Origin: Pleurobrachia bachei
Lineage: Eukaryota > Ctenophora > Tentaculata > Cydippida > Pleurobrachiidae
DNA length: 23,984 bases
Assembly: GCA_000695325.1 (NCBI GenBank)
Contig: AVPN01000811.1
Location: 1 to 23,984, forward strand
Direction of reading: 5' to 3'
A model generated the notes under the pieces. That model worked only from the letters and a program-made list of their open reading frames with translations, was not told the origin of the DNA and searched no databases. This document shows, piece after piece, positions 12,101 to 20,243 of this stretch (positions are counted from its first letter, which is position 1; each line of letters opens with the position of its first letter). Position numbers and translations under genes: made by a program.

Positions 12101-14157
12101 AGATTCCTTGCTAGTTCAGCCTCGTTAGTGTCCTGCCTCATCTTGTCCATCTCCATATCCAGAGCACTCTCCAACCCCTGGTTTATCTCATCATGTTTAG
12201 ATCTACACTCCTTCATCAGCCCCACCAGATCACCCTCTTTTGCTGTCATCTGGGCTGTATACTCCATCCATATCTCTGCACTCTTCTGATGGAACTCGTA
12301 TAGCACGTGCAGATTGGCATTGAAATCAGCTAAACTCTCAGTGAACTCCTTCTCACATTCCAAGATGGACGCTAGATGGTTCTCCCTCCATTGCTCGATC
12401 AGGGGCAACAATTCAGTTTCCTTGAGTGTGGCCACCTCCTCCGCAGAGCTAACTCCCTCTGTTTGAAGGGTGGCTAACATCTCATCAGCAACACCAATAC
12501 AGTCAGCCACTATCCAGTTACCCTTCCCTTCCAACTGTGCCATGTACTGTCTGTGGGTGTTCTCTATCTTCAATCCTAACTGACATACATCCTCGTACCA
12601 AGCGAGAACTTTCTGGGTGTTGATATTGGGTGGTTGTAGTTTTAATACCCCCTTCATCTTGGTCTCGCCCCTCTCCATCAAACACTCCTTCTCCTTCTCC
12701 ATTCGTTGTACAATATCCTGGATGTCAGGACACTCGGTTATAGCAGGGGTCTCCATGAAGGCAACAAACTTGTCTCGAGTGTTGGTGATATGAAGATCCC
12801 TCCAAGTAGCTAGTCTCTCCTCCCATTTACCCCTCATCTGCCTCAATCTCGTTACATTCTCCAGTTGTAACTGTGAAATGATCTCAGCGTACCGTTTGTA
12901 GTTGCACAACAGCAGCCTGTTTGCAGCATACACCTCTTTGTCCATTAGCACATTAATTTCATCAGTAGAGAGATAGGCAATGTTATGGAACTGATCACTG
13001 TAGTACTTGAACAGATCTGATATGTGATCCTTTCTCTCAGTTCACTCTGCCGGATCTGATCACGCAACTCCAGGATAAGATTACTTCGTTTCTGTAACAG
13101 CTTCACCATATCATCCCACATGGCCTCCAGCTGTTTCAGGGGATAGGAGTAGAGAATGGGGTCATGCTGAATGGATGAGAATAGGATCTGGAGCTCAGAT
13201 AGAATCCACCCTGTCTGTTCTCCACACGCCTCCAAATGGTGATAGACCTGGTAGATAGGGGAGTTAGCAGTGTGAGTGGGGGAACTGACAGCACAGTTGG
13301 TAATGTCCTAGCTCTGCTATCATGAGAAGGGGAACAAGCTACAATACCTGTGGATCAATAGTCTTATTGAGGTGTCCCAACTCTTCATGGAGATCCTCAA
13401 GTGCTTGTTTGTGTCGCTGGTGTCTGCTCTCTGTTATCCTCTCTATAATGTCACTCTTGGGAACCTCACCAGATCTAATGTCATCCTGCAGCCGCTCTAC
13501 TTCCTGGTGATGAGGTGAGGGGGTTAGGGAGGTGGAGTTGGGGTATTTAGTACATATATATTTAGTGCTCCTACTGCTTTATCTTATTTTTCGTGCATGT
13601 TTGTGCGTGTAAGATGCTGAGCGAGTGGCAAGCATTCACTGCCCCGTGAACAATCAAACGTGCCATTTGTCTACACAGAGCAAAGGGCGGGTGCAGGTTC
13701 AATAAAATGATACTTCGAAATCAAGGACTGGTGATCGAGCTCAAAATCACGAAATGAAGGTCTGCCGTCTAGCGATAGATCTCAAATGAATCTACCTTGC
13801 TAGCGTAGTGTGATTCATTCCTTGCTTGTTCAAAGTATTCCTCTTCATGGGCGTGCTTGATATCAGTTGGATTACCAGCGGGCCACTTGGCTTTACTGTG
13901 CTCAGCCTGGATAATTGGGATTCTACCTGCCTTCACCACACTTTTCTGAAGAATGGAATTAGGGGTTACAGAAAATTAAACCACTTCTTCAATCAGAACA
14001 TCTCTAGTCAACATCACTAATCACAGAATCATGCAATTGATTATATCATGCAAATCACCTTCTTGGGCCTGCTCATGCTGTTCATGAATTTAACCTCTGC
14101 ATTAGAGCGGAACTGGGCCGGAAGTCTAACTTCCGGGTGTACTGCTGTCTCAACCAT
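9187..14157 (-). CDS. CCDC180: Coiled-coil domain-containing protein 180 (CCDC180), 5 exons
   Basis: Exons 14059-14157 (ATG at 14157), 13796-13945, 13348-13503, 9424-13247 and 9187-9267 join in phase to about 1436 residues; human CCDC180 is somewhat longer (about 1650-1700). Most of the protein is long coiled coil. The N-terminal half (LLxxNxxxYAEI, paired Trp) matches the DUF4455 region and the C-terminal part (ADDYFNKCIQDLRALLTEF, LKPILGHP) the DUF4456 region, the pair typical of CCDC180. A Glu/Pro-rich spacer falls between. CCDC180 is a testis- and cilia-enriched axonemal protein of unknown mechanism. The last exon was chosen because a strong donor GTAAGA follows SIVH, and the new exon reads NANLPIRDFF to YNSNYHD and TAA; without splicing, translation would stop at 9397. 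One base appears missing at the TTT run 13031-13033: upstream and downstream helices are in different frames. Confidence 0.85.
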
Positions 14158-14190
14158 CCTGATCTCCAGCCAGGATTAACATACTACACA

Positions 14191-14217
14191 CTGCAAGTGC
14201 AGATCAGCACGGGTTAG
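14191..14217 (-). promoter_or_regulatory. Splice-acceptor-like site before the CCDC180 start
   Basis: On the minus strand a CTAAC (14213-14217) is followed about 21 nt later by CTTGCAG, leaving a 33-nt leader before the ATG. This is the same layout as the coding introns of the window, so it may be the end of a 5' UTR intron or a trans-splice acceptor. Confidence 0.4.
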
Positions 14218-14390
14218 TAGTGGGAGACTGGGGAGTTGTTGGGATTAAAGAAATAAAGTTGGGATAAAGAGGGGTTAGCAAGGGTAGTTGAACGATATTT
14301 TGGACATGATATTTCCATTAAAATAAATAAAATTACAAAACAAAATCAGCTACTAACGTACAGCACTCACTATAAAAACAGGGATCAGTT

Positions 14391-14519
14391 ACCCTCTCTC
14401 AGCTCAGTCCAGTGATTTCTTAACTTTATTCAGCCTATTCATGTATTGACTCAGGCAACCCTCTCTCATCTCAGTCCAGTGATTTCTTAACTTTATTCAG
14501 CCTATTCATGTATTGACTC
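14391..14519. repeat. 67-bp-period tandem duplication over the CFAP119 3' end
   Basis: 62-bp copies at 14391-14452 and 14458-14519 differ at one position. The right copy encodes the last 13-15 residues and stop of CFAP119; the left copy lies in the 3' UTR. Both contain an AATAAA on the minus strand (14492-14497 within the coding Asn-Lys, and 14425-14430 in the UTR copy). Confidence 0.9.
14425..14430 (-). terminator. Probable poly(A) signal of CFAP119 (AATAAA)
   Basis: AATAAA on the minus strand about 40 nt beyond the CFAP119 stop, created by the tandem copy of coding sequence. It is the only perfect AATAAA I noticed close after the stop. Confidence 0.4.
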
Positions 14520-15484
14520 TCCTTCTCTGCACATTTGTTGCTCATGTCCTTGGCTAGTTTGTCCAACATCTCACCACCCACGGTGTCCAGTACAGTCTGG
14601 ACGTTCTTCATGGATATCACTGGAGCTGGGGGTGCAGCTCCCTCTCCATTATCCTCCACTGCACCCTCTTCTCCTACCCCCTCCTCACCCTCACCCTCCT
14701 CTTCCTCTTTCTCGCTCTCAGGGGGAGGGGCGTTCAGGTAGACCTCGATATCGTGCTCTGAGATGGCCTCTGCCAGGGGTGGAGGGTCGAATGAGCCCAT
14801 AGGTGGACAGGTATTGACGATCTTTTCAAGACTAATGATGGTTTCCTCCTGCTCCTGCAGCAGTGTGAACCTATAGAGCTTGAACTGCTGAAACACTGTG
14901 CTCTTCAGGTACTCAGTTACAGCTAGAACTTCATCTTTGGAGAAGAAATCAAATTTCATCTTTGGGTGGAAATCTTTCTGGCATGTGAGAAGTTGGGAGC
15001 TCTCCATAACGATGTCTATTAGAGATTTCCCATCCTTGATCATGGACAGAAGGTGTTTGAAGAGGGTTATAAGAGCTCCAGTTTTAGTTTCATTTAGTTT
15101 GTTTTGATTTGCAAAGTGTAGTAAGAAGAGGTAGGTATCGGCTGTAATGGAGTTACGAAGGTTGATATGAGTGTCTGCGGCAGGTATCAGTTCACACAGT
15201 TTGGAAAGGGCGTCTGGGGGTGTCAGGGACAGAAGTGACCTGAGAAGGGGAAACTGAGGTTAGCGAAAAGAATGGATGGCACACAGAGAAGTCTATCTAA
15301 AATAATAAAAATGAAACTTACTGAATTTGTTCTGAAGTGAAGACATCCCACGGTATAATATTTAGGGTGTCTCCACTCGCTCGATAGGATCCGAGTTACT
15401 CTCTGTTTTACTCGCAGAACGTCTCAAGTTGTTACTGCTGGGGCTCCGGCCCGTCTTGGATCGAGGCCTACCCTTATCACCCAT
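14471..15484 (-). CDS. CFAP119: Cilia- and flagella-associated protein 119 (CFAP119/CCDC189), 2 exons
   Basis: Exons 15322-15484 and 14471-15239 give about 310 residues. The N-terminus is basic and Ser-rich (about 40 residues). The middle matches the CFAP119 (DUF4464) domain: PWDVFTSEQIQSLLSL, TYLFLLHFANQNKL, then FFSKDEVLAVTEYLKSTVFQ followed by QFKLYRF, which parallels the family motif FTPxQALxITxYxxxTYFxHFKLYKY. An acidic, Glu-rich linker and a Lys-rich tail follow. FAP119-type proteins are axonemal components studied in Chlamydomonas, and the mammalian gene is needed for normal sperm flagella. The ATG at 15484 is 5 nt after an acceptor-like AG. The first exon changes frame once at the GGG run 15365-15367: the ATG frame would end at VETP, while the conserved frame reads LNIIPWDVF and matches the phase of the next exon, so one C of the coding strand appears to be missing. 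Confidence 0.8.
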
Positions 15485-15489
15485 TTGGC

Positions 15490-15517
15490 CTAGATGGGAA
15501 GACGAGGGAAGAGTTAG
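15490..15517 (-). promoter_or_regulatory. Splice-acceptor-like site before the CFAP119 start
   Basis: The minus strand reads CTAAC (15513-15517), a pyrimidine tract (CTTCCCTCGTCTTCCC) and ATCTAG ending at 15490, only 5 nt before the ATG. It is as strong as the coding-intron acceptors of the neighbouring genes. Confidence 0.5.
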
Positions 15518-15713
15518 TGTGGGTTAGTAGGACCGGGAAAATAAAACACGTGCGTAAAATCAGACACTTAGTAACATATTGATACGTGATGTAAATTTCA
15601 ACAATTATTTCAAAACTAAACTTGGCACAAAGTCCATCATTCAAGTGTCTTCAATATAACATCTCTGAAATCTCTCTCATGGAATATTTCTGAGTGGTTG
15701 CACAAAAAAGTTC

Positions 15714-16427
15714 TCACGTTTTTCGTCGGGTGATGTGATCGTAAATGACAACTTGTGTGTATTGCCCAGAGCTGGCGATGGGGACCCTTGTGGAATTATC
15801 GCCGGGTCGGGACGCTTTAGGATCTACATTCACTATCTTCCTATCTCGCTTGTTCTTGAAAAGAAGACCCGATGCGTTGTCAGCAATGACTTGATAGTTG
15901 GGTGTCGCGTTCGATGTGCTCTTCTGAGTTTCCCAGTTGTAGAAACTGAGATCAGATAATTTAGGCAGCAGTCGCTTCTTTCCGTTGAAATAAGGTTCGA
16001 AATCCTCTGTTTTTAGTCGGTGGGCGTAGTCAATGTAGCCGGAAATCTCCTGACCTCTGGCATTCTTGTCCCTGATGAAAATGATAGAGGTCATCTTGCC
16101 GGTTTTGTTAGCCTCCTCTCGTTTTGCCAGGGCTTCTAGAAACGGCATGGAGTTGAGATCCTTGCCAGCACCGGCCAGACTTTTCTTCTGACTTCTCTTA
16201 GACAACCTACTAGCCTCAGCGAGCTGCTTCCTAGCCTCAAACTCCTCCCTTTTCAATACCTCACCACTGCCTCGGTAACCCAGCTCGACAAGTTGCCGGG
16301 CTAGTTCCTCATCCTCTAGATAGTACAGGTCCATGGCAGTAATTTGGGAGTTCAGGAAGTCTTCATAGGTGGCGAACTCAGCGAAGGAGTCCCCTCCAGA
16401 GGGCGCTTCTTCCAACACAGAATCCAT
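15714..16427 (-). CDS. CFAP299: Cilia- and flagella-associated protein 299 (CFAP299)
   Basis: A single exon encodes 237 residues, against about 233 in vertebrates (C4orf22). The match runs the whole length: [69 protein letters not shown] then [32 protein letters not shown] and GLLF, with a basic tail ending YDHITRRKT. The family is strongly conserved in ciliated eukaryotes and linked to sperm/flagellum formation; its biochemical role is unknown. The start is the first Met, 13 nt after a pyrimidine-AG acceptor-like site. It is intronless here, although its neighbours EFCAB6 and CFAP119 are split. The upstream gap to the TMEM232 stop is 109 bp. Confidence 0.95.
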   Translation of the reverse strand: MDSVLEEAPSGGDSFAEFATYEDFLNSQITAMDLYYLEDEELARQLVELGYRGSGEVLKREEFEARKQLAEASRLSKRSQKKSLAGAGKDLNSMPFLEALAKREEANKTGKMTSIIFIRDKNARGQEISGYIDYAHRLKTEDFEPYFNGKKRLLPKLSDLSFYNWETQKSTSNATPNYQVIADNASGLLFKNKRDRKIVNVDPKASRPGDNSTRVPIASSGQYTQVVIYDHITRRKT

Positions 16428-16440
16428 GAGATGTGGGGTG

Positions 16441-16466
16441 CTAGAGAAGGGAAGGAGGGAGGTTAC
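16441..16466 (-). promoter_or_regulatory. Splice-acceptor-like site before the CFAP299 start
   Basis: In the 109-bp gap between TMEM232 and CFAP299 the minus strand reads TAACC, then CTCCCTCCTTCCCTTCTCTAG, ending 13 nt before the CFAP299 ATG. Such a long pyrimidine tract plus AG is a textbook 3' splice site, yet the CDS that follows has no introns. A cis donor would have to lie within or beyond TMEM232, or be supplied in trans. Confidence 0.5.
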
Positions 16467-16536
16467 AAAGTGGTAACAAAGATATCAATGAGCTGGTTTC
16501 TAAAACATCAATTATCACTGGATAACAACAATTATA

Positions 16537-18420
16537 TTATTCATTAACAACAAGTCGGTCCATGGTAACACACACATCGCTCTTAGTTAGATCGACATCC
16601 TCTACAAAATGTTGGGCATAAGTCTTCTCTGCAACTGAGTATTCATCACACTCCTCCACTGACTGGTGGGCCTTCTCAGAGGCTCTAAACACATTCATCA
16701 GCTCCTTATACCACTGATCTGTGACAATGTCCTGGAGAATCTTGTTGTTCCGCTCATTGTACGGCTCGAATGGGGGCTTGGTAAACAGTTTCTGGGTGGA
16801 GCTGGTCTCAATCTCTACTGAAGCACCAGGGTCTAGCTCAACACTGAGTTTAGATGTTTTTGAAGTAGTAGCCGGGACAGGGTTGTGTTTAGGTGGGGTT
16901 GTTGATGATCCAGTCCGTTTAGTACGGGGTGTCTTCCGAGGAGTCGAGTAGGCTGTAGTGGGGGCTGTCGTTGTGGAAGTTGTAACTGAGGGAGGGAGGA
17001 AGTGATCAGATAGGGCCTCGAACATCTGCTCAAACACAAGTTTAGATCCAGGTGAGATATGTGCTCGGGCGGCCTCTGAGCTAGCGCTCTTGTTCTGTGC
17101 TATACCCACTACCACTCGGTGACTAGGCAGCCTGTTTAGACCCTGGAGAGCTGACCAGATCAGGTGAGTAGCACTCTTTCTCAGGGGATCATTAGAGACG
17201 TGGATATGAAGTCGTGCTAGAGCCTGCTGCAGGGAGTACTGGACTGCTGGAGAGAGTTTCCCACTCATCCCAACCAAATCTAACAACCCAATCCCCGAAA
17301 CAGGCCTTCCATCCACCCTCACGGCACTCATCTCCCCGGCCTTTATTGCACTCCTTTGAATCTCACTTGTCCTGCCCCTCATTGCTACTGCCAGGAGGAG
17401 TTCTACAAACTCAACAGCACAGTTCCATGGCCAGGCTGTGACATGTTGGTGACACACCCCTTGTCCCTCCTGAAGGGGCAGGGTTCCAGTTCCTGCTGCC
17501 TGGATGATCTGCAGAGAAAGGACATCTCTACACGCTATGTTTGTTAGTAGTTGCCAAGTGAGACATGTGGGGAGAGTGCCTTCAGTACCCAGTAAGGAGA
17601 GAGTGGTGAGTAGGGAACTAAGGGATTGGGTTGAGTCCCCACCTGCCCGGATAGAGTTGAAGAAATCTAGTCCATGCATCAGACCTGCTGTAATTTCTGA
17701 AGATTTACTTTCTGTTTTCTTTTCAAATATCTCACTGATAATCAGTTTCACCTGTTCCATCTGGCGTAGCAGCATCTCTCCATCGGGGAATTTAAAATAC
17801 GCCTTTCTTACAAAGTCCATGTTCTCGATGTGCCAACTGAGATCTGATAGGAAGGAGTCGCAGCCTTGTAAGTGATGCAATAAGGAGTGATAGTAAATCC
17901 TCCAGAAACATAGCTCCGCGATGTACAAAATTAGTATCTGAACCTTCGTCCACGCTGTCTCAGGGACGGGGTTGCCGAGTTGCTTAATCCATTCTACGAC
18001 TGTCTCACTGAGTAGGAAAAGGGATGGAATATTGTCTATGGATGGGGGAGCCACCATAAGAGAGGCAAGAAGAACTTCTAGCACCTGCTCTCGGAAAGGT
18101 CCTTGGCATCTAGCGAGAAGCGTCAACTCGACCCAGGACCGGGGAATGTGAACGTGCTTGCCGATACCACCACTCAATAGTCCAGAGCGCCTTTTTACAC
18201 GGAGTAACAACTGTGACGCCAAAACATCTAACTGCTTCCGATCGAGTGGGTGGGCGTTGTTATACGAGTTGATGAATTCATGGGTAATTTCACATGGAAG
18301 TTGCCGTTTTGTAAAACCCACTGGTGATGGAGGTACCGAAATTCGATCCAATAAGTTTTGCCGGTGGTTGTGAGATATAATCCCGAACTTGTGCTGAACC
18401 TTCACCTTGTCCACAGGCAT
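16537..18420 (-). CDS. TMEM232: Transmembrane protein 232 (TMEM232)
   Basis: A single uninterrupted exon encodes 627 residues; human TMEM232 is about 657. Family landmarks are the N-terminal HKFGIIS, then ITHEFINSYN, the LLLRVKRRSG block followed by GKHVHIPRSWVEL, a conserved stretch that made the identification, then PSLFLLSETVVEWI. Hydrophobic segments around residues 165-185 (VQILILYIAELCFW) and in WNCAVEFVELLLAVAMRG are candidate membrane or buried helices. The C-terminal 150 residues are Ser/Thr/Pro-rich and divergent. TMEM232 is expressed in ciliated tissue and testis, and is required for sperm tail structure in mice (established for mammals). The first 63 codons are duplicated 1.36 kb away (19591-19779). 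The start is shared by both copies and sits one base after an AG. Confidence 0.88.
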   Translation of the reverse strand: MPVDKVKVQHKFGIISHNHRQNLLDRISVPPSPVGFTKRQLPCEITHEFINSYNNAHPLDRKQLDVLASQLLLRVKRRSGLLSGGIGKHVHIPRSWVELTLLARCQGPFREQVLEVLLASLMVAPPSIDNIPSLFLLSETVVEWIKQLGNPVPETAWTKVQILILYIAELCFWRIYYHSLLHHLQGCDSFLSDLSWHIENMDFVRKAYFKFPDGEMLLRQMEQVKLIISEIFEKKTESKSSEITAGLMHGLDFFNSIRAGGDSTQSLSSLLTTLSLLGTEGTLPTCLTWQLLTNIACRDVLSLQIIQAAGTGTLPLQEGQGVCHQHVTAWPWNCAVEFVELLLAVAMRGRTSEIQRSAIKAGEMSAVRVDGRPVSGIGLLDLVGMSGKLSPAVQYSLQQALARLHIHVSNDPLRKSATHLIWSALQGLNRLPSHRVVVGIAQNKSASSEAARAHISPGSKLVFEQMFEALSDHFLPPSVTTSTTTAPTTAYSTPRKTPRTKRTGSSTTPPKHNPVPATTSKTSKLSVELDPGASVEIETSSTQKLFTKPPFEPYNERNNKILQDIVTDQWYKELMNVFRASEKAHQSVEECDEYSVAEKTYAQHFVEDVDLTKSDVCVTMDRLVVNE

Positions 18421-18889
18421 TCTGAGGCAGGTCTAAAATCTGTAGCAAGGTGGGAACACAATCAGAGCAAGCACGGACTAATAACAAAGACTTAGCAGTA
18501 GCTCACACATCCACAAGGTGTGCAGAAAGTGCGCGCTGGCCTATCATGTTTCCAAGGTCTCTGTCATAGCAACCCTCCGCAAAACATGGACATCGGACGC
18601 GTTGAGAATATTCAACGCGCGCACTGATTCCAAAACTTCGCGCGTCAATTGATTTGCGCGTACCAATACACGGCCAAAAATGTATTCCCAATTTATACAT
18701 TTTACACGCAAACAGGACCATTCAATCCAGGTTCCTTTGTTCAGGAATGATGTAATGTAACCCCTGGTTACTAAGGGGTTTTATAGTGACTCCTATTTGC
18801 ACGTGCAGCTCCGTTTATGTGATTTTATGTGACTTCCCCGTTTGACGCTCCATCAAGAATACGGGATTTTAATTACTCAAGATTTTAAG
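18421..18889. promoter_or_regulatory. Divergent promoter TMEM232 / plus-strand gene, copy 1
   Basis: 469 bp separate the two start codons. Features shared with copy 2 (19780-20243) are: a half X-box AGCAAC after CAT near 18566; GCGCGC clusters including TTTGCGCG, an E2F-like sequence; the inverted repeat GTAACCCCTGGTTAC (18757-18771); and CACGTG near 18800. Copy 1 serves the intact TMEM232. The divergent arrangement is seen in the sequence; promoter activity is inferred. Confidence 0.5.
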
Positions 18890-19586
18890 ATGGAGACTAC
18901 CAGCTCCCTCGTCGTGAAGCAACCCTACAACAGTAGGACGTTCCGGTCGAGCAATGCCATGTCCAGGGTACCCAACTATACCCGCCGGGCGGATTGCCAA
19001 GAAAGGTAAAACAGCTCCGTGTCCAATTTCAATACAAATCTGTCAGAGCATTGGCCTGACCCGATTCTCGCGAGAACTGTGGTCAGAGCATTGGCCTGAC
19101 AGATACAAATACTCTTTCTAAACCAAAACAGATACAATGATAACCTCCATACTTCACCAGGAAGAAGTATGCATGGGAGAACCACAGAGGAACTTGGGGT
19201 ACAGCGGTGTATGAGGTACCAGTGAGGGGAGCAAACTATCAGAACCGTAGTGAAATGAAACAAGAAATGTACAGTGCCAAACTACCGCCCATGTCACTCA
19301 AGGGTCATCGGCATTTTGGTGCCCTAGCCGAACCAATGTAAGTACAAAACACTCGTTTATTAACAACACGGATACCGAAAAAGGGCCAGTAACTAACTTC
19401 CAGTGTTTCAGTAACCTTCTTGAAGGCCAGGCAGAGACGGCGGGAAAGGGAGCTTCCCTCGACTTCATGACCATTGTAGACAGGGAAGTGATGGGAAACT
19501 GTGTCCAAAACAGTCTGGACCAAACCTTCAATAGCTCGGCCACTCAACAGCGGGCCCTAAACCATCGATGGCAAACTTATGGGGCG
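18890..19586 (+). pseudogene. Truncated copy of the plus-strand gene (exons 1-3)
   Basis: Exons 18890-19005, 19161-19337 and 19412-19586 duplicate the first three exons of the gene at 20244. Splice sites and frames are intact, but after exon 3 the sequence jumps to a piece of TMEM232 in antisense, so exons 4-7 are absent. All six base differences from the intact copy are synonymous, which is not what a decayed pseudogene should show. Intron 1 contains the MITE-like insertion. It may be a false copy made by assembling two haplotypes. Confidence 0.75.
19032..19110. mobile_element. 63-bp MITE-like insertion with 8-bp target duplication
   Basis: The insert spans 19040-19102 and is flanked by ATACAAAT at 19032-19039 and 19103-19110. 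The matching intron in unit 2 has a single ATACAAAT and no insert, so the ends are exact. The insert starts CTGTCAG and ends CTGACAG (7-bp inverted ends) and consists of two 19-bp direct repeats, GTCAGAGCATTGGCCTGAC (19042-19060, 19082-19100), around a short centre containing TCTCGCGAGA, itself a palindrome. An 8-bp target duplication is typical of hAT-type transposases; the family is not otherwise recognisable. It is non-coding and would need a transposase from elsewhere. Confidence 0.8.
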
Positions 19587-19589
19587 GTA

Positions 19590-19779
19590 ACTGCTTCCGA
19601 TCGAGTGGGTGGGCGTTGTTATACGAGTTGATGAATTCGTGGGTAATTTCACATGGAAGTTGCCGTTTTGTGAAGCCCACTGGTGATGGAGGTACCGAAA
19701 TTCGATCCAGCAAGTTTTGCCGGTGGTTGTGAGATATAATCCCGAACTTGTGCTGAACCTTCACCTTGTCCACAGGCAT
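19590..19779 (-). pseudogene. TMEM232: Truncated TMEM232 copy (first 63 codons)
   Basis: The first 63 codons of TMEM232, MPVDKVKV to HPLDRKQL, are repeated here and then run into antisense of the plus-gene exon 3 copy, giving an 83-residue chimeric open frame (19528-19779) that ends PPHKFAIDGLGPAVEWPSY. Five substitutions from the intact gene are all silent (H, F, G and two L codons). It has its own promoter copy upstream but lacks 90 percent of the protein. Confidence 0.85.
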
Positions 19780-20243
19780 TCTGAGGCAGGTCTAAAATCT
19801 GTAGCAAGGTGGGAACACAATCAGAGCAAGCACGGACTAATAACAAAGACTTAGCAGTAGCTCACACATCCACAAGGTGTGCAGAAAGTGCGCGCTATCA
19901 TGTTTCCAAGGTCTCTGTCATAGCAACCCTCCGCAAAACATGGACATCGGACGAGTTGAGAATATTCAACGCGCGCACTGGATCACAGCAATACGCGCGT
20001 TATTTGTTTTGCGCGTGCCAATACACGACCAAAAATGTACTCCCAATTTATACATTTTACACGCAAACAAGATCATTTGATCCAGGTTCCTTTGTTCAGG
20101 AGTGATGTAATGTAACCCCTGGTTACTAAGGGGTTTTATAATGCCCCCGTTTTGCACGTGCAGCTCCGTTTATGTGATTTTATTTTGTTCCCCGTTTGAC
20201 GCTCCATCAAGAATACGGGATTTTAATTACTCAAGATTTTAAG
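19780..20243. promoter_or_regulatory. Divergent promoter, copy 2
   Basis: This copy lies between the truncated TMEM232 start and the intact plus-strand gene. It keeps the AGCAAC half-site after CAT, the TTTGCGCG motif, the inverted repeat GTAACCCCTGGTTAC (20112-20126) and CACGTG, although the surrounding bases have diverged from copy 1. Retention of these blocks makes them the best candidates for functional sites. Confidence 0.45.

Noticed and set aside
13611-13705. tRNA-derived SINE-like stretch in a CCDC180 intron (GAGCGAGTGG and GGTTCAA)
   Set aside because: A-box and B-box are both imperfect, the spacing is long, and no tail or target duplication is visible.
16462-16477. GTTACAAAGTGGTAAC as an X-box for CFAP299
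   Set aside because: The spacer is too long for the RFX consensus and the left half has a mismatch; it also falls inside the acceptor-like pyrimidine region.
18976-19263. 95-codon minus-strand open frame, with a similar one in unit 2 at 20223-20546
   Set aside because: Antisense to exon 2 and intron 1 of the plus gene; it differs between units because of the MITE insertion and shows no constraint of its own.
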